Shown in pieces: positions 1 through 4,679 of a DNA stretch of 5,179 nt. Positions within the stretch are counted from its first letter, which is position 1. Each line of letters starts with the position of its first letter. A program made the translations under genes and the position numbers. Source of the stretch: an uncultured Eubacteriales bacterium (lineage in GTDB: Bacteria; Bacillota; Clostridia; Oscillospirales; Oscillospiraceae). The notes under the pieces are model-generated. The model was not told the origin of the DNA. It saw nothing but the letters and a program-made list of their open reading frames with translations, and did no database searches. Location of the stretch: assembly GCA_902475515.1 (NCBI GenBank), contig CABSAB010000131.1:1-5179 (forward strand). Direction: 5' to 3'.

Positions 1-1257
1 GATGAGGTTCACAAGCCCCGACGCCCCTTGAAATGCCGTCACTACCAGCGCCCGGCTGACCCCGGTGAACTCCGCCAGAGGCGCCATGATGGGCATGGAC
101 AAGGTGGCAAGCCCCGAGGACGAGGGGATCAGGAAGCTCAGCACCAGGAAAATCCCAAAGGCCGTCAGCACAAAGCCCACGCCCCCCAATCCGCTGAGGG
201 TCCCCTCGCCCCAGCGGAGGATGGTGTCGGTGATCATGCCGCTGTTCATGATGACGGTGATGCCCCGGGAGATGCCGATGATAAAGGCCACGCCCAGCAG
301 GTCCGCCGCACCGGAGACAAATCCGTTCACCAAATCATTTTCCGGCACCCGGCAGACAAGGCCTGTGAGCACCGCCGCTCCCAAAAACAGCGCCGACAGC
401 TCCGGAAACCACCAGCCCAGGCTCGGCAGCCATGTGACCCCCAGATCGGCAAAGGGAATTACCCCATAGACCATCACCAGGAAGGTCAGCGCAAACAGCG
501 TCAGGGCCAGCTTCTGCTTGCCCGTCAGCGCCGCGCCTCCGGCATCCTTGACGGCAAACCGCCGGAGATTCTCCTCCCGCTGGGCCGCCACAAAGGATTT
601 TTCCGGGTCCCGCTGCACCCGCCGGGCATAGGCCATCACAAAGGCCATGCTCGCACCCAGGCACAGCACCAGCATTACCAGCCGGAGGATCAGTCCATCC
701 CCCATGCTCACCCCGGCAAAGCCCGAGGCGATGCCCGTGGCAAAGGGATTCACTGTGGACCCCAGCACGCCCGCGCCGGCACCCAGCAATATTACACTGA
801 TGGCTGTGAGGGTATCATACCCCGCCGCCACCATCACCGGGATCAGCAGGGGATAAAAGGCAATGGTCTCCTCACTCATGCCAAAGGTGGTGCCGCCCAG
901 GGAAAAGGCCAGCATCAGAATCGGGATCAGCAGCATCCCCTTGTCCCCAAGCCGTGCGACGATCCGGGCGATGCCCGCGTCCACGGCGCCGGTCTTGCCC
1001 ATAACGCCCAAAAATCCGCCCACGGTCAGGATGAATACCGCGATCTCCATGGCCTCATAGAATCCGCTGAGCGGCGCCCGGATCACGTCCAAAATGCCTT
1101 GGCCGTTCCGGGCTACCTGGGCATAGGTGCCGGTGATGGGCTCGCCCGTGCCCAGGTATTGATACTGCCCCGCCGGCAGCACCCACGTCAGCACCGCCAC
1201 CACCACGATCAACGCCATCAGGATCGTATAGGCCGAGGGCATACGAAGTTGTTTCAC
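1..1257 (-). CDS. arcD: YfcC/DcuC-family carrier, probable arginine/ornithine antiporter (3' end cut by window edge)
   Basis: A polytopic inner-membrane carrier, of which 419 residues are visible before the gene runs off the left edge; the reading frame is open throughout. The family is usually somewhat longer, so roughly the last 10-15% is probably missing. Visible features are a first membrane helix at about residues 10-29 (ending WVLPAG), a glycine-rich GGTTFGMSEE motif at 121-130, LGSTVNPFATGIAS at 165-178, a charged cytoplasmic loop at about 211-247, and IPSSSGLATLSMPIM at 377-391. These fit the YfcC/DcuC (PF03606) group as I know it. Carriers of this group are found in streptococcal arc operons as the arginine/ornithine exchanger, and the position 26 bases after arcB supports the same job here. 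The GTG start at 1257 is chosen because GGGGAGGG lies 9 bases upstream; the in-frame ATG at 1242 is too far away. The family call is firm. The substrate is inferred from context, and a peptide or dicarboxylate carrier remains possible. Confidence 0.82.
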   Translation of the reverse strand, partial: MKQLRMPSAYTILMALIVVVAVLTWVLPAGQYQYLGTGEPITGTYAQVARNGQGILDVIRAPLSGFYEAMEIAVFILTVGGFLGVMGKTGAVDAGIARIVARLGDKGMLLIPILMLAFSLGGTTFGMSEETIAFYPLLIPVMVAAGYDTLTAISVILLGAGAGVLGSTVNPFATGIASGFAGVSMGDGLILRLVMLVLCLGASMAFVMAYARRVQRDPEKSFVAAQREENLRRFAVKDAGGAALTGKQKLALTLFALTFLVMVYGVIPFADLGVTWLPSLGWWFPELSALFLGAAVLTGLVCRVPENDLVNGFVSGAADLLGVAFIIGISRGITVIMNSGMITDTILRWGEGTLSGLGGVGFVLTAFGIFLVLSFLIPSSSGLATLSMPIMAPLAEFTGVSRALVVTAFQGASGLVNLI

Positions 1258-1266
1258 GTTAACGTT

Positions 1267-1274
1267 CCCTCCCC
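1267..1274 (-). promoter_or_regulatory. Ribosome binding site of arcD, fixes the GTG start
   Basis: Read on the minus strand the sequence is GGGGAGGG, then 9 bases, then GTG at 1257. It lies entirely in the 26-base gap after the arcB stop codon. The spacing favours GTG over the ATG 15 bases further in. Confidence 0.7.
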
Positions 1275-1283
1275 ACTGCGCAT

Positions 1284-2276
1284 TTACAGCGTGGCAGTCA
1301 GGATGGCCTTGATCGCGTGCATCCGGTTCTCCGCCTGGTCAAACACCACCGAGTGCGGTCCCCGGAACACCTCATCGGTGACCTCCCGGATATCCACGCC
1401 CTTGTCCATCCACTGCTTCGCCAGAATGGTATTTTCATCGTGGAAGGACGGCAGGCAGTGCAGGAAAATAACCTCCCGGTTCTTCGTATCCGCCAGCATC
1501 TTCTCATCCACCCGGTAGGGGGCCAGGAGCTTTGCCCGCTCGGGGATCTTGTCTTCCTCGCCCATGGAGGCCCAGATATCGGAGTAGATGGCATCGGCTC
1601 CCTCCAGGCGCTGGCGGTCGTTGGTCAGCAGGATGCTAGCACCGGTCTTTCTGGCCTCCTGCTGTACCTTCTCCAGCACCCGGGGGTCTGCCCCGTCAAT
1701 AAGCTCCTTGGGACCGTAGCCCACAAAGCTCATGCCAAGCTTGCAGCAGCCATACATCAGCGCATAGCACATATTGTTCCGCACATCGCCCACAAACACC
1801 AGCTTGCAGCGCTTCAGGGGCTTGGCGATATGCTCCTCCATGGTCATGAAATCCGCGATGATCTGGGTGGGATGGTCCGCGTCCGTCAGGCCGTTATAGA
1901 CCGGCACGCCGCTGTACGCCGCCAGGGTCTCCACCACCTTCTGGTCGTAACCCCGGTACTCGATGCCGTCAAAGAACCGGCCCAGGACCTTGGCGGTATC
2001 CTCCATGGATTCCTTCTTGCCCATCTGGGAGCTGCCCGGCTCCAGGAAGGTCACATGACCGCCCTCGTCGTGGACCGCCACCTCGAAGGCACAGCGGGTC
2101 CGGGTAGAGGTCTTTTCAAACAGCAGAACAATGTTCTTTCCCCGGAGCAGTTCTCCCGGAATGCCCGCGCGCTTTTTCTCCTTCAAATCATGGCTCAGGT
2201 CCAGGAGATAGCGGATCTCCTGGGGAGTGAAGTCCATGAGTGTTAAATACGATTTTCCTTTCAAATTTACCGGCAT
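1284..2276 (-). CDS. arcB: Ornithine carbamoyltransferase, probably catabolic (ArcB; ArgF family)
   Basis: A cytoplasmic enzyme of 330 residues, a normal full length for the family. In the arginine deiminase pathway it runs from citrulline plus phosphate to ornithine plus carbamoyl phosphate; the anabolic enzyme (argF) catalyses the reverse. The carbamoyl-phosphate motif STRTR is at 57-61, HPTQ at 135-138, the ornithine-binding DIWASMG at 233-239, HCLPS at 273-277, and the C-terminal FDQAENRMH with Arg318 at 312-320. The usual last residue of the HCLP motif is Ala; here it is Ser277. All expected active-site residues are present. The ATG at 2276 has an ideal AGGAGGA (2284-2290) 7 bases upstream. 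The gene lies 132 bases after arcA and 26 bases before the arcD-like carrier, which is why the catabolic role and the name arcB are preferred. Sequence alone does not separate ArcB from ArgF with certainty. Confidence 0.96.
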   Translation of the reverse strand: MPVNLKGKSYLTLMDFTPQEIRYLLDLSHDLKEKKRAGIPGELLRGKNIVLLFEKTSTRTRCAFEVAVHDEGGHVTFLEPGSSQMGKKESMEDTAKVLGRFFDGIEYRGYDQKVVETLAAYSGVPVYNGLTDADHPTQIIADFMTMEEHIAKPLKRCKLVFVGDVRNNMCYALMYGCCKLGMSFVGYGPKELIDGADPRVLEKVQQEARKTGASILLTNDRQRLEGADAIYSDIWASMGEEDKIPERAKLLAPYRVDEKMLADTKNREVIFLHCLPSFHDENTILAKQWMDKGVDIREVTDEVFRGPHSVVFDQAENRMHAIKAILTATL

Positions 2277-2332
2277 AGTAATTTCCTCCTAATATTTTCA
2301 ATATGCTGATTCATGTGCCGCACCTAATAAAA

Positions 2333-2342
2333 TGCGTACGCA
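2333..2342. repeat. 10-base perfect palindrome in the arcA-arcB gap
   Basis: TGCGTACGCA is a perfect 10-base palindrome. On the minus strand it is followed at once by TTTTATT. It could be a weak part of a terminator or a protein site. As RNA its hairpin would have only a 3-base-pair stem, so its meaning is unclear. Confidence 0.4.
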
Positions 2343-2345
2343 CCC

Positions 2346-2368
2346 AAGCCTTCCCCTTGGGGAAGCTT
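2346..2368 (-). other. Stem-loop in the arcA-arcB intergenic region
   Basis: On the minus strand AAGCTTCCCC can pair with GGGGAAGGCTT, giving 10 base pairs with one bulged G and an apical AA. No U-run follows directly, so a full terminator is unlikely; the nearest T-rich stretch comes after the palindrome at 2333-2342. It may be a partial terminator, or an RNA processing or stability element that sets arcA mRNA level against arcB. It also resembles fragments of the dispersed CTTCCCC/GGGGAAG repeats that I recall from Oscillospiraceae genomes, but that cannot be tested here. Confidence 0.5.
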
Positions 2369-2408
2369 TCGCTGCCGCTTTTGATGTCATACCGCTTTTT
2401 GAACGCCG

Positions 2409-3620
2409 TCAAATTCCATCCCGGTACAGCGGCATCGTCATACACCGGGGACCGCCGCGGCCCCGGGCCAGCTCCGAGCTGGGGATGGTCAGGACCTCCA
2501 CGCCGTGGTCCCGCAGGACCTGGTTGGTCACCTGGTTCCGGTCATAGGCGATGACCTTTCCCGGGGCGATGGCAAAGGTATTGGAGCCGTCGTTCCACTG
2601 CTCCCGGGCCGCGTCGATGACGTTGCCGCCGCCGCAGGGGATCAGCGTGATCTGGGAAAGGCCCAGGTGATCCATCAGAATATGCTCCAGGGAGGCCCGC
2701 TCCTGACGGATGCTCAGATGCTCCCCCTCACCCTGCTCGATGACAAAAACCTCCATATTGCCCCGAATATTGGGGTGCACCGTAAACTTATCCCGGTCCA
2801 CCATAGTGAATACCGTATCCAGATGCATAAAGCTGCGGCTCTTTGGGATATCAATGGCCAGCAGCTGTGAAAAGCCCATGGAAAGCAGCTGCTTCGCCAG
2901 AATCTCGATGGCAAAAGGCTCCGTCCGCTGAGAGATGCCCACGGCCACCACCTCCCGGCTCAGCACCAGGATATCGCCGCCCTCCAGGGTAGACTCCTGG
3001 TCTCTGGTATAGAGCTTGGGGACGCTTTGATACTGGGGATGATACCGGAAGATATAGTCTCCAAACAGCGTCTCCCGGTTCCGGGTCCTGCTGTACATGC
3101 GGTGGAGCGCCACGCCGGAGCCAATGCAGGCGAAGGGGTCCCGGGTGAAGTAGAGGTTCGGCATGGGGTCGATCACAAAGGGATAATCCCCTTCCAGATA
3201 GTCGGTCAGGTTTTTCTTGCCGTAGCCGAATATCTCGGATTTGCGGACGCCGGCCATCATCTTCAGCACCATGTTTCTGGTGGAGAAGTTCATGAAATAA
3301 TCGGTCATGCGGCCCAGGCGCTTCTCGCCCCGGATGCCCGCATCCCGGAGATATTCTTCCACGAACTGCCGCCGGACCGTCTCATCGATCAGGGCCTCGG
3401 CGGTCAGGTCCTCCAGATAAAGCACCTCCACCCCCTGCTCCGTAAGCAGCTGGGCAAACCGGTCGTGCTCCTCCCGGGCCAGCTTTAAATAGGGGATATC
3501 GTCAAACAGCAGCCGGTCCAGATGCTCGGGCATCAGGTTTAAAAGCTCCTCCCCGGGCCGGTGCAGCAGGACCTTTTTCAGGGTCCCGATTTCAGAAAAG
3601 ACGTTGATCGCTTCACTCAA
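2409..3620 (-). CDS. arcA: Arginine deiminase
   Basis: A cytoplasmic enzyme that hydrolyses L-arginine to L-citrulline and ammonia, the first step of the arginine deiminase pathway. From the chosen start it has 403 residues, the normal family length. The N-terminal sequence after the start (INVFSEIGTLKKVLLHRPG, residues 5-23) is typical of the family. Catalytic residues are visible: Asp161 in FTRDP, Glu213 in LEGGD, His266 and Asp268 in MHLD, and the nucleophile Cys393 in GGPRCMTMPL near the C-terminus. The frame stays open for 129 codons upstream, but that stretch covers the promoter and terminator-like hairpins and resembles no protein. The TTG at 3620 has AAAGGAG (3631-3637) 10 bases upstream and leaves no non-family residues, so it is preferred. 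It is the first gene of the arcA-arcB-arcD run and sits behind a long structured leader. Confidence 0.97.
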   Translation of the reverse strand: MSEAINVFSEIGTLKKVLLHRPGEELLNLMPEHLDRLLFDDIPYLKLAREEHDRFAQLLTEQGVEVLYLEDLTAEALIDETVRRQFVEEYLRDAGIRGEKRLGRMTDYFMNFSTRNMVLKMMAGVRKSEIFGYGKKNLTDYLEGDYPFVIDPMPNLYFTRDPFACIGSGVALHRMYSRTRNRETLFGDYIFRYHPQYQSVPKLYTRDQESTLEGGDILVLSREVVAVGISQRTEPFAIEILAKQLLSMGFSQLLAIDIPKSRSFMHLDTVFTMVDRDKFTVHPNIRGNMEVFVIEQGEGEHLSIRQERASLEHILMDHLGLSQITLIPCGGGNVIDAAREQWNDGSNTFAIAPGKVIAYDRNQVTNQVLRDHGVEVLTIPSSELARGRGGPRCMTMPLYRDGI

Positions 3621-3630
3621 AACGCATCTT

Positions 3631-3637
3631 CTCCTTT
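3631..3637 (-). promoter_or_regulatory. Ribosome binding site of arcA, supports the TTG start
   Basis: AAAGGAG on the minus strand lies 10 bases before TTG at 3620. An out-of-frame ATG at 3627 sits only 3 bases after it and would encode Met-Arg-Phe-Glu before a stop that overlaps the arcA start. The TTG is therefore the functional start for arcA. Confidence 0.75.
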
Positions 3638-3711
3638 CAAGATTTTTCACAGTATGTCCTCTTTCCAGAAAATCATGCGTTTTGTTCCAAGGCGAAATGA
3701 CCCATTTTCGC

Positions 3712-3749
3712 AAAAAACGCCCGGATGGCATTTGTATACCATCCGGGCG
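3712..3749 (-). terminator. Intrinsic terminator-like hairpin 3 in the arcA leader
   Basis: The arms CGCCCGGATGG and CCATCCGGGCG (3739-3749 and 3718-3728) are perfectly complementary over 11 pairs, with a 10-base loop, and are followed on the minus strand by TTTTTT (3717-3712). This is a textbook rho-independent terminator. It lies 91 bases before the arcA start codon. Confidence 0.8.
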
Positions 3750-3750
3750 C

Positions 3751-3775
3751 AAAAAAGCTGCCCATACCTGGGCAG
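3751..3775 (-). terminator. Intrinsic terminator-like hairpin 2 in the arcA leader
   Basis: CTGCCCA and TGGGCAG form 7 perfect pairs around a GGTA loop on the minus strand. C then TTTTTT follows (3756-3751). Only one base separates this U-run from the stem of hairpin 3. Confidence 0.72.
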
Positions 3776-3784
3776 ACGGTGCAT

Positions 3785-3852
3785 AAAAACTGGGAGCCGA
3801 TTGGGGAGGGGGTATGTACCGCAGGGCGGTTTTTTTGGACCAATCGGCTCCC
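3785..3852 (-). terminator. Terminator-like long hairpin 1 in the arcA leader, with a nested stem
   Basis: A perfect 13-base inverted repeat (GGGAGCCGATTGG at 3852-3840 and CCAATCGGCTCCC at 3804-3792, minus strand) encloses 35 bases and is followed by AGTTTTT. The enclosed loop contains a run of seven A and a small nested hairpin, ACCGC-CCT-GCGGT (3830-3818). The loop is longer than in ordinary terminators. On the plus strand the nested stem plus T7 (3830-3836) also looks like a weak terminator, but no plus-strand gene is present to use it. Confidence 0.6.
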
Positions 3853-3935
3853 TGTGGGACGCGGCTTCCGCCGGTCTGATCAAGGAGATGGCGGACCCGG
3901 GACTTCCTGCCGTCCGGGGCCTGCGATCTATGGTC

Positions 3936-3965
3936 ATTATAGCGCAAAAATGTTCGATTTGTCCA
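3936..3965 (-). promoter_or_regulatory. Sigma-70-type promoter upstream of the arcA leader
   Basis: On the minus strand TGGACA (3965-3960, five of six bases of TTGACA), an 18-base spacer, and a perfect TATAAT (3941-3936) are seen. The predicted transcript start is near 3929. No equally good promoter was found between the terminator-like hairpins and the arcA start. Confidence 0.68.
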
Positions 3966-3980
3966 GCATTTCCTACGAAA

Positions 3981-4042
3981 TAATGCGGATTTGTGCATAA
4001 GTTTCAATTATCTATTTCAATTTTGTTGCAAATATATCACAA
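3981..4042. promoter_or_regulatory. Possible regulator-binding region upstream of the arcA promoter
   Basis: This AT-rich stretch contains an inverted ATGC-N8-GCAT (3983-3998), an exact 8-base direct repeat TTTCAATT at 4002-4009 and 4015-4022 (13-base period), and, on the minus strand, a TTGTGAT half-site reminiscent of Crp/Fnr-family operators at 4042-4036. It sits about 50-110 bases upstream of the predicted start of transcription, a usual place for activators. Arginine deiminase operons in other Firmicutes are controlled by ArgR-type and Crp/Fnr-type regulators. None of these matches is good enough to name the regulator. Confidence 0.3.
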
Positions 4043-4252
4043 TTAGCGGAATACAGACAGCAACACCAGCACGGCGATCACAGCCAGGACCCCCACAATG
4101 GTGCCGATGAGCTGTTTCTTGCTGCCCCGGGCCTTCGGCATAGGCTCCAGGGTCGTCTGCTGTCCGTTTTTCTCCTGGGCAATCTGGGCGCCCCGCATAT
4201 TGAGATATTGAGATTGCTGCTTCAGCTGATCATAATTGACATGGCCCGGCAT
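4043..4252 (-). CDS. Small single-pass membrane protein, paralogue 2 of a tandem pair (function unknown)
   Basis: A 69-residue protein with a soluble N-terminal part and one C-terminal membrane helix at about residues 48-67 (from QLIGTIVGVL onward), preceded by the basic GSKKQ. There is no signal peptide, so it looks tail-anchored with the N-terminus in the cytoplasm. The conserved core LNMRGAQIAQEK is at 17-28. From QLKQQ onward it matches the upstream gene at about three quarters of positions. The ATG at 4252 is chosen because GGAGGG (4265-4260) lies 7 bases before it. An in-frame ATG at 4267 would add five residues, but its codons form that same ribosome binding site. The gene follows its paralogue after 25 bases, so the two are co-transcribed. 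I do not recognise the family. No clear terminator follows until the hairpins in the arcA leader. Confidence 0.8.
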   Translation of the reverse strand: MPGHVNYDQLKQQSQYLNMRGAQIAQEKNGQQTTLEPMPKARGSKKQLIGTIVGVLAVIAVLVLLSVFR

Positions 4253-4277
4253 ATCATTTCCCTCCATTCCCCTTGGA

Positions 4278-4493
4278 TCACAGCACCCTGGACAGGATCA
4301 GAAGCACTGCGACCACTGCCACGACTCCTACAATGGTGCCGACCAGCTGCTTCTTGCTGCCCTGTGTCTTGGGCGCCGGTTCCAGCGTTGTGTTCTGTCC
4401 GGCTTTCTCCTGGGCGATCTGCGCCCCGCGCATGTTGAGATATTGCGCTTGCTGTTTGAGTTGATGATTGCTGAAATCTGATCCTGCTGCCAT
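4278..4493 (-). CDS. Small single-pass membrane protein, paralogue 1 of a tandem pair (function unknown)
   Basis: A 71-residue protein. Residues 1-10 are unlike those of its neighbour, then QLKQQAQYLNMRGAQIAQEK (11-30) is a polar, probably helical segment. A Gln/Thr/Pro-rich stretch (31-44) and basic GSKKQ (45-49) follow, and a membrane helix at about 50-70 ends two or three residues from the C-terminus. This looks like a tail anchor with the polar part in the cytoplasm. The start at 4493 is chosen because GGAGGAGA (4506-4499) lies 5 bases before it; the ATG at 4508 overlaps that site. A consensus promoter is about 55 bases upstream, and the paralogue starts 25 bases downstream. The GAQIAQEK segment is the strongest handle for homology searches. 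I do not recognise the family and assign no function. Confidence 0.82.
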   Translation of the reverse strand: MAAGSDFSNHQLKQQAQYLNMRGAQIAQEKAGQNTTLEPAPKTQGSKKQLVGTIVGVVAVVAVLLILSRVL

Positions 4494-4549
4494 AGTTCTC
4501 TCCTCCATTCACGCTAAAGTTAATAATTATTTACCTTATCGGTGTACTC

Positions 4550-4579
4550 ATTATATCCCTTCGTGCACCTGGTTGTCAA
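4550..4579 (-). promoter_or_regulatory. Consensus promoter of the small membrane-protein pair
   Basis: On the minus strand a perfect TTGACA (4579-4574) and a perfect TATAAT (4555-4550) are separated by 18 bases. The predicted transcript start near 4543 leaves a leader of about 50 bases before the ATG at 4493. Both hexamers are exact, which suggests strong or constitutive expression. Confidence 0.8.
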
Positions 4580-4648
4580 CATGAATACTATACAATTCCA
4601 CATCCCGGAAACTGTGAAATTTCCTCAATCCTGCTCGTTTGAACGCGC

Positions 4649-4672
4649 AAACCGCCCCCGAAGGAGCGTTTT
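4649..4672. terminator. Terminator-like hairpin after the partial upstream gene
   Basis: On the minus strand CGCTCC-TTCG-GGGGCG forms 6 pairs (one G-U) closed by a UUCG tetraloop, 11 bases after the stop codon. The U-run on that side is short (GTTTG). On the plus strand the same stem is followed by TTTTGTGTTT, so it may work in both directions. Confidence 0.6.
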
Positions 4673-4679
4673 GTGTTTC

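Larger units (their letters stand above)
3621..3929 (-). promoter_or_regulatory. Long structured 5' leader of arcA (candidate attenuator or unknown cis-regulatory RNA)
   Basis: This is the predicted untranslated leader from the promoter at 3936-3965 to the arcA start, about 310 bases. In transcription order the visible stems are: 3918-3896 (7 pairs with one bulged C, 8-base loop); 3895-3867 (UCCGCC/GGCGGA, 17-base loop); 3852-3792 (13 pairs, then UUUUU); 3775-3758 (7 pairs, then UUUUUU); 3749-3718 (11 pairs, then UUUUUU); and 3711-3692 (8 pairs with one bulged A). The first five are nearly back to back. I found no T-box signature and no riboswitch core I know, so the class is unassigned. The layout suggests regulated transcription termination before arcA. 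The alternative is that these hairpins terminate the small-protein transcript and arcA has a weak promoter I did not recognise. Confidence 0.6.
4043..4493. repeat. Tandem gene duplication of two small membrane-protein genes
   Basis: Two head-to-tail copies, each of roughly 210-216 bases plus a ribosome binding site region. Hand alignment of the proteins over 62 residues from the residue before QLKQQ gives 47 identical positions. The core LNMRGAQIAQEK is unchanged and the membrane segments differ mostly by V/I/L exchanges. Even the start regions match: in both copies an upstream in-frame ATG is followed by GAG codons that serve as the ribosome binding site of the second ATG. Confidence 0.85.

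Noticed and set aside
28..1518. 496-codon open frame on the plus strand
   Set aside because: It lies opposite the carrier and the start of the arcB 3' end, is extremely rich in His, Gln, Arg and Gly, and shows no domain. The minus strand encodes recognisable proteins with ribosome binding sites, so this is a GC-driven shadow.
1317..2246. 309-codon open frame on the plus strand opposite arcB
   Set aside because: It is an exact antisense shadow of a well-conserved ornithine carbamoyltransferase, with no ribosome binding site or family resemblance.
3647..3784. 45-codon ORF with five Arg codons across terminator hairpins 2 and 3, considered as an arginine-sensing leader peptide
   Set aside because: The ATG at 3784 follows a T-run with no ribosome binding site, the Arg codons are scattered rather than clustered, and the longer version (ATG at 3937) begins inside the -10 element.
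3818..3836. Plus-strand intrinsic terminator (ACCGC-AGG-GCGGT followed by T-run)
   Set aside because: The stem is only 5 pairs and no plus-strand gene precedes it; it is better explained as the nested stem in the minus-strand hairpin 1.
3785..3852. T-box riboswitch upstream of arcA
   Set aside because: The leader length and the terminator fit, and a GATTGGTCC sequence looks faintly similar, but the conserved AGGGUGGNACCGCG core and the Stem I AGUA and related motifs are not visible.
3785..3929. Guanidine (ykkC-type) riboswitch
   Set aside because: UUGGUCC recalls part of the ykkC consensus, but the other conserved blocks, including the ACACGG-like segment, are missing.
3621..4007. 129-codon in-frame N-terminal extension of arcA from a TTG at 4007
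   Set aside because: It would translate the promoter and the terminator hairpins, is absent from the arginine deiminase family, and the TTG at 3620 has a good ribosome binding site and gives the normal length of 403 residues.
4253..4267. Upstream ATG (4267) as the start of the 69-residue protein, and likewise 4508 for its paralogue
   Set aside because: In both genes the codons after the upstream ATG make up the GGAGG ribosome binding site of the second ATG, and the upstream ATGs lack a well-spaced site of their own.
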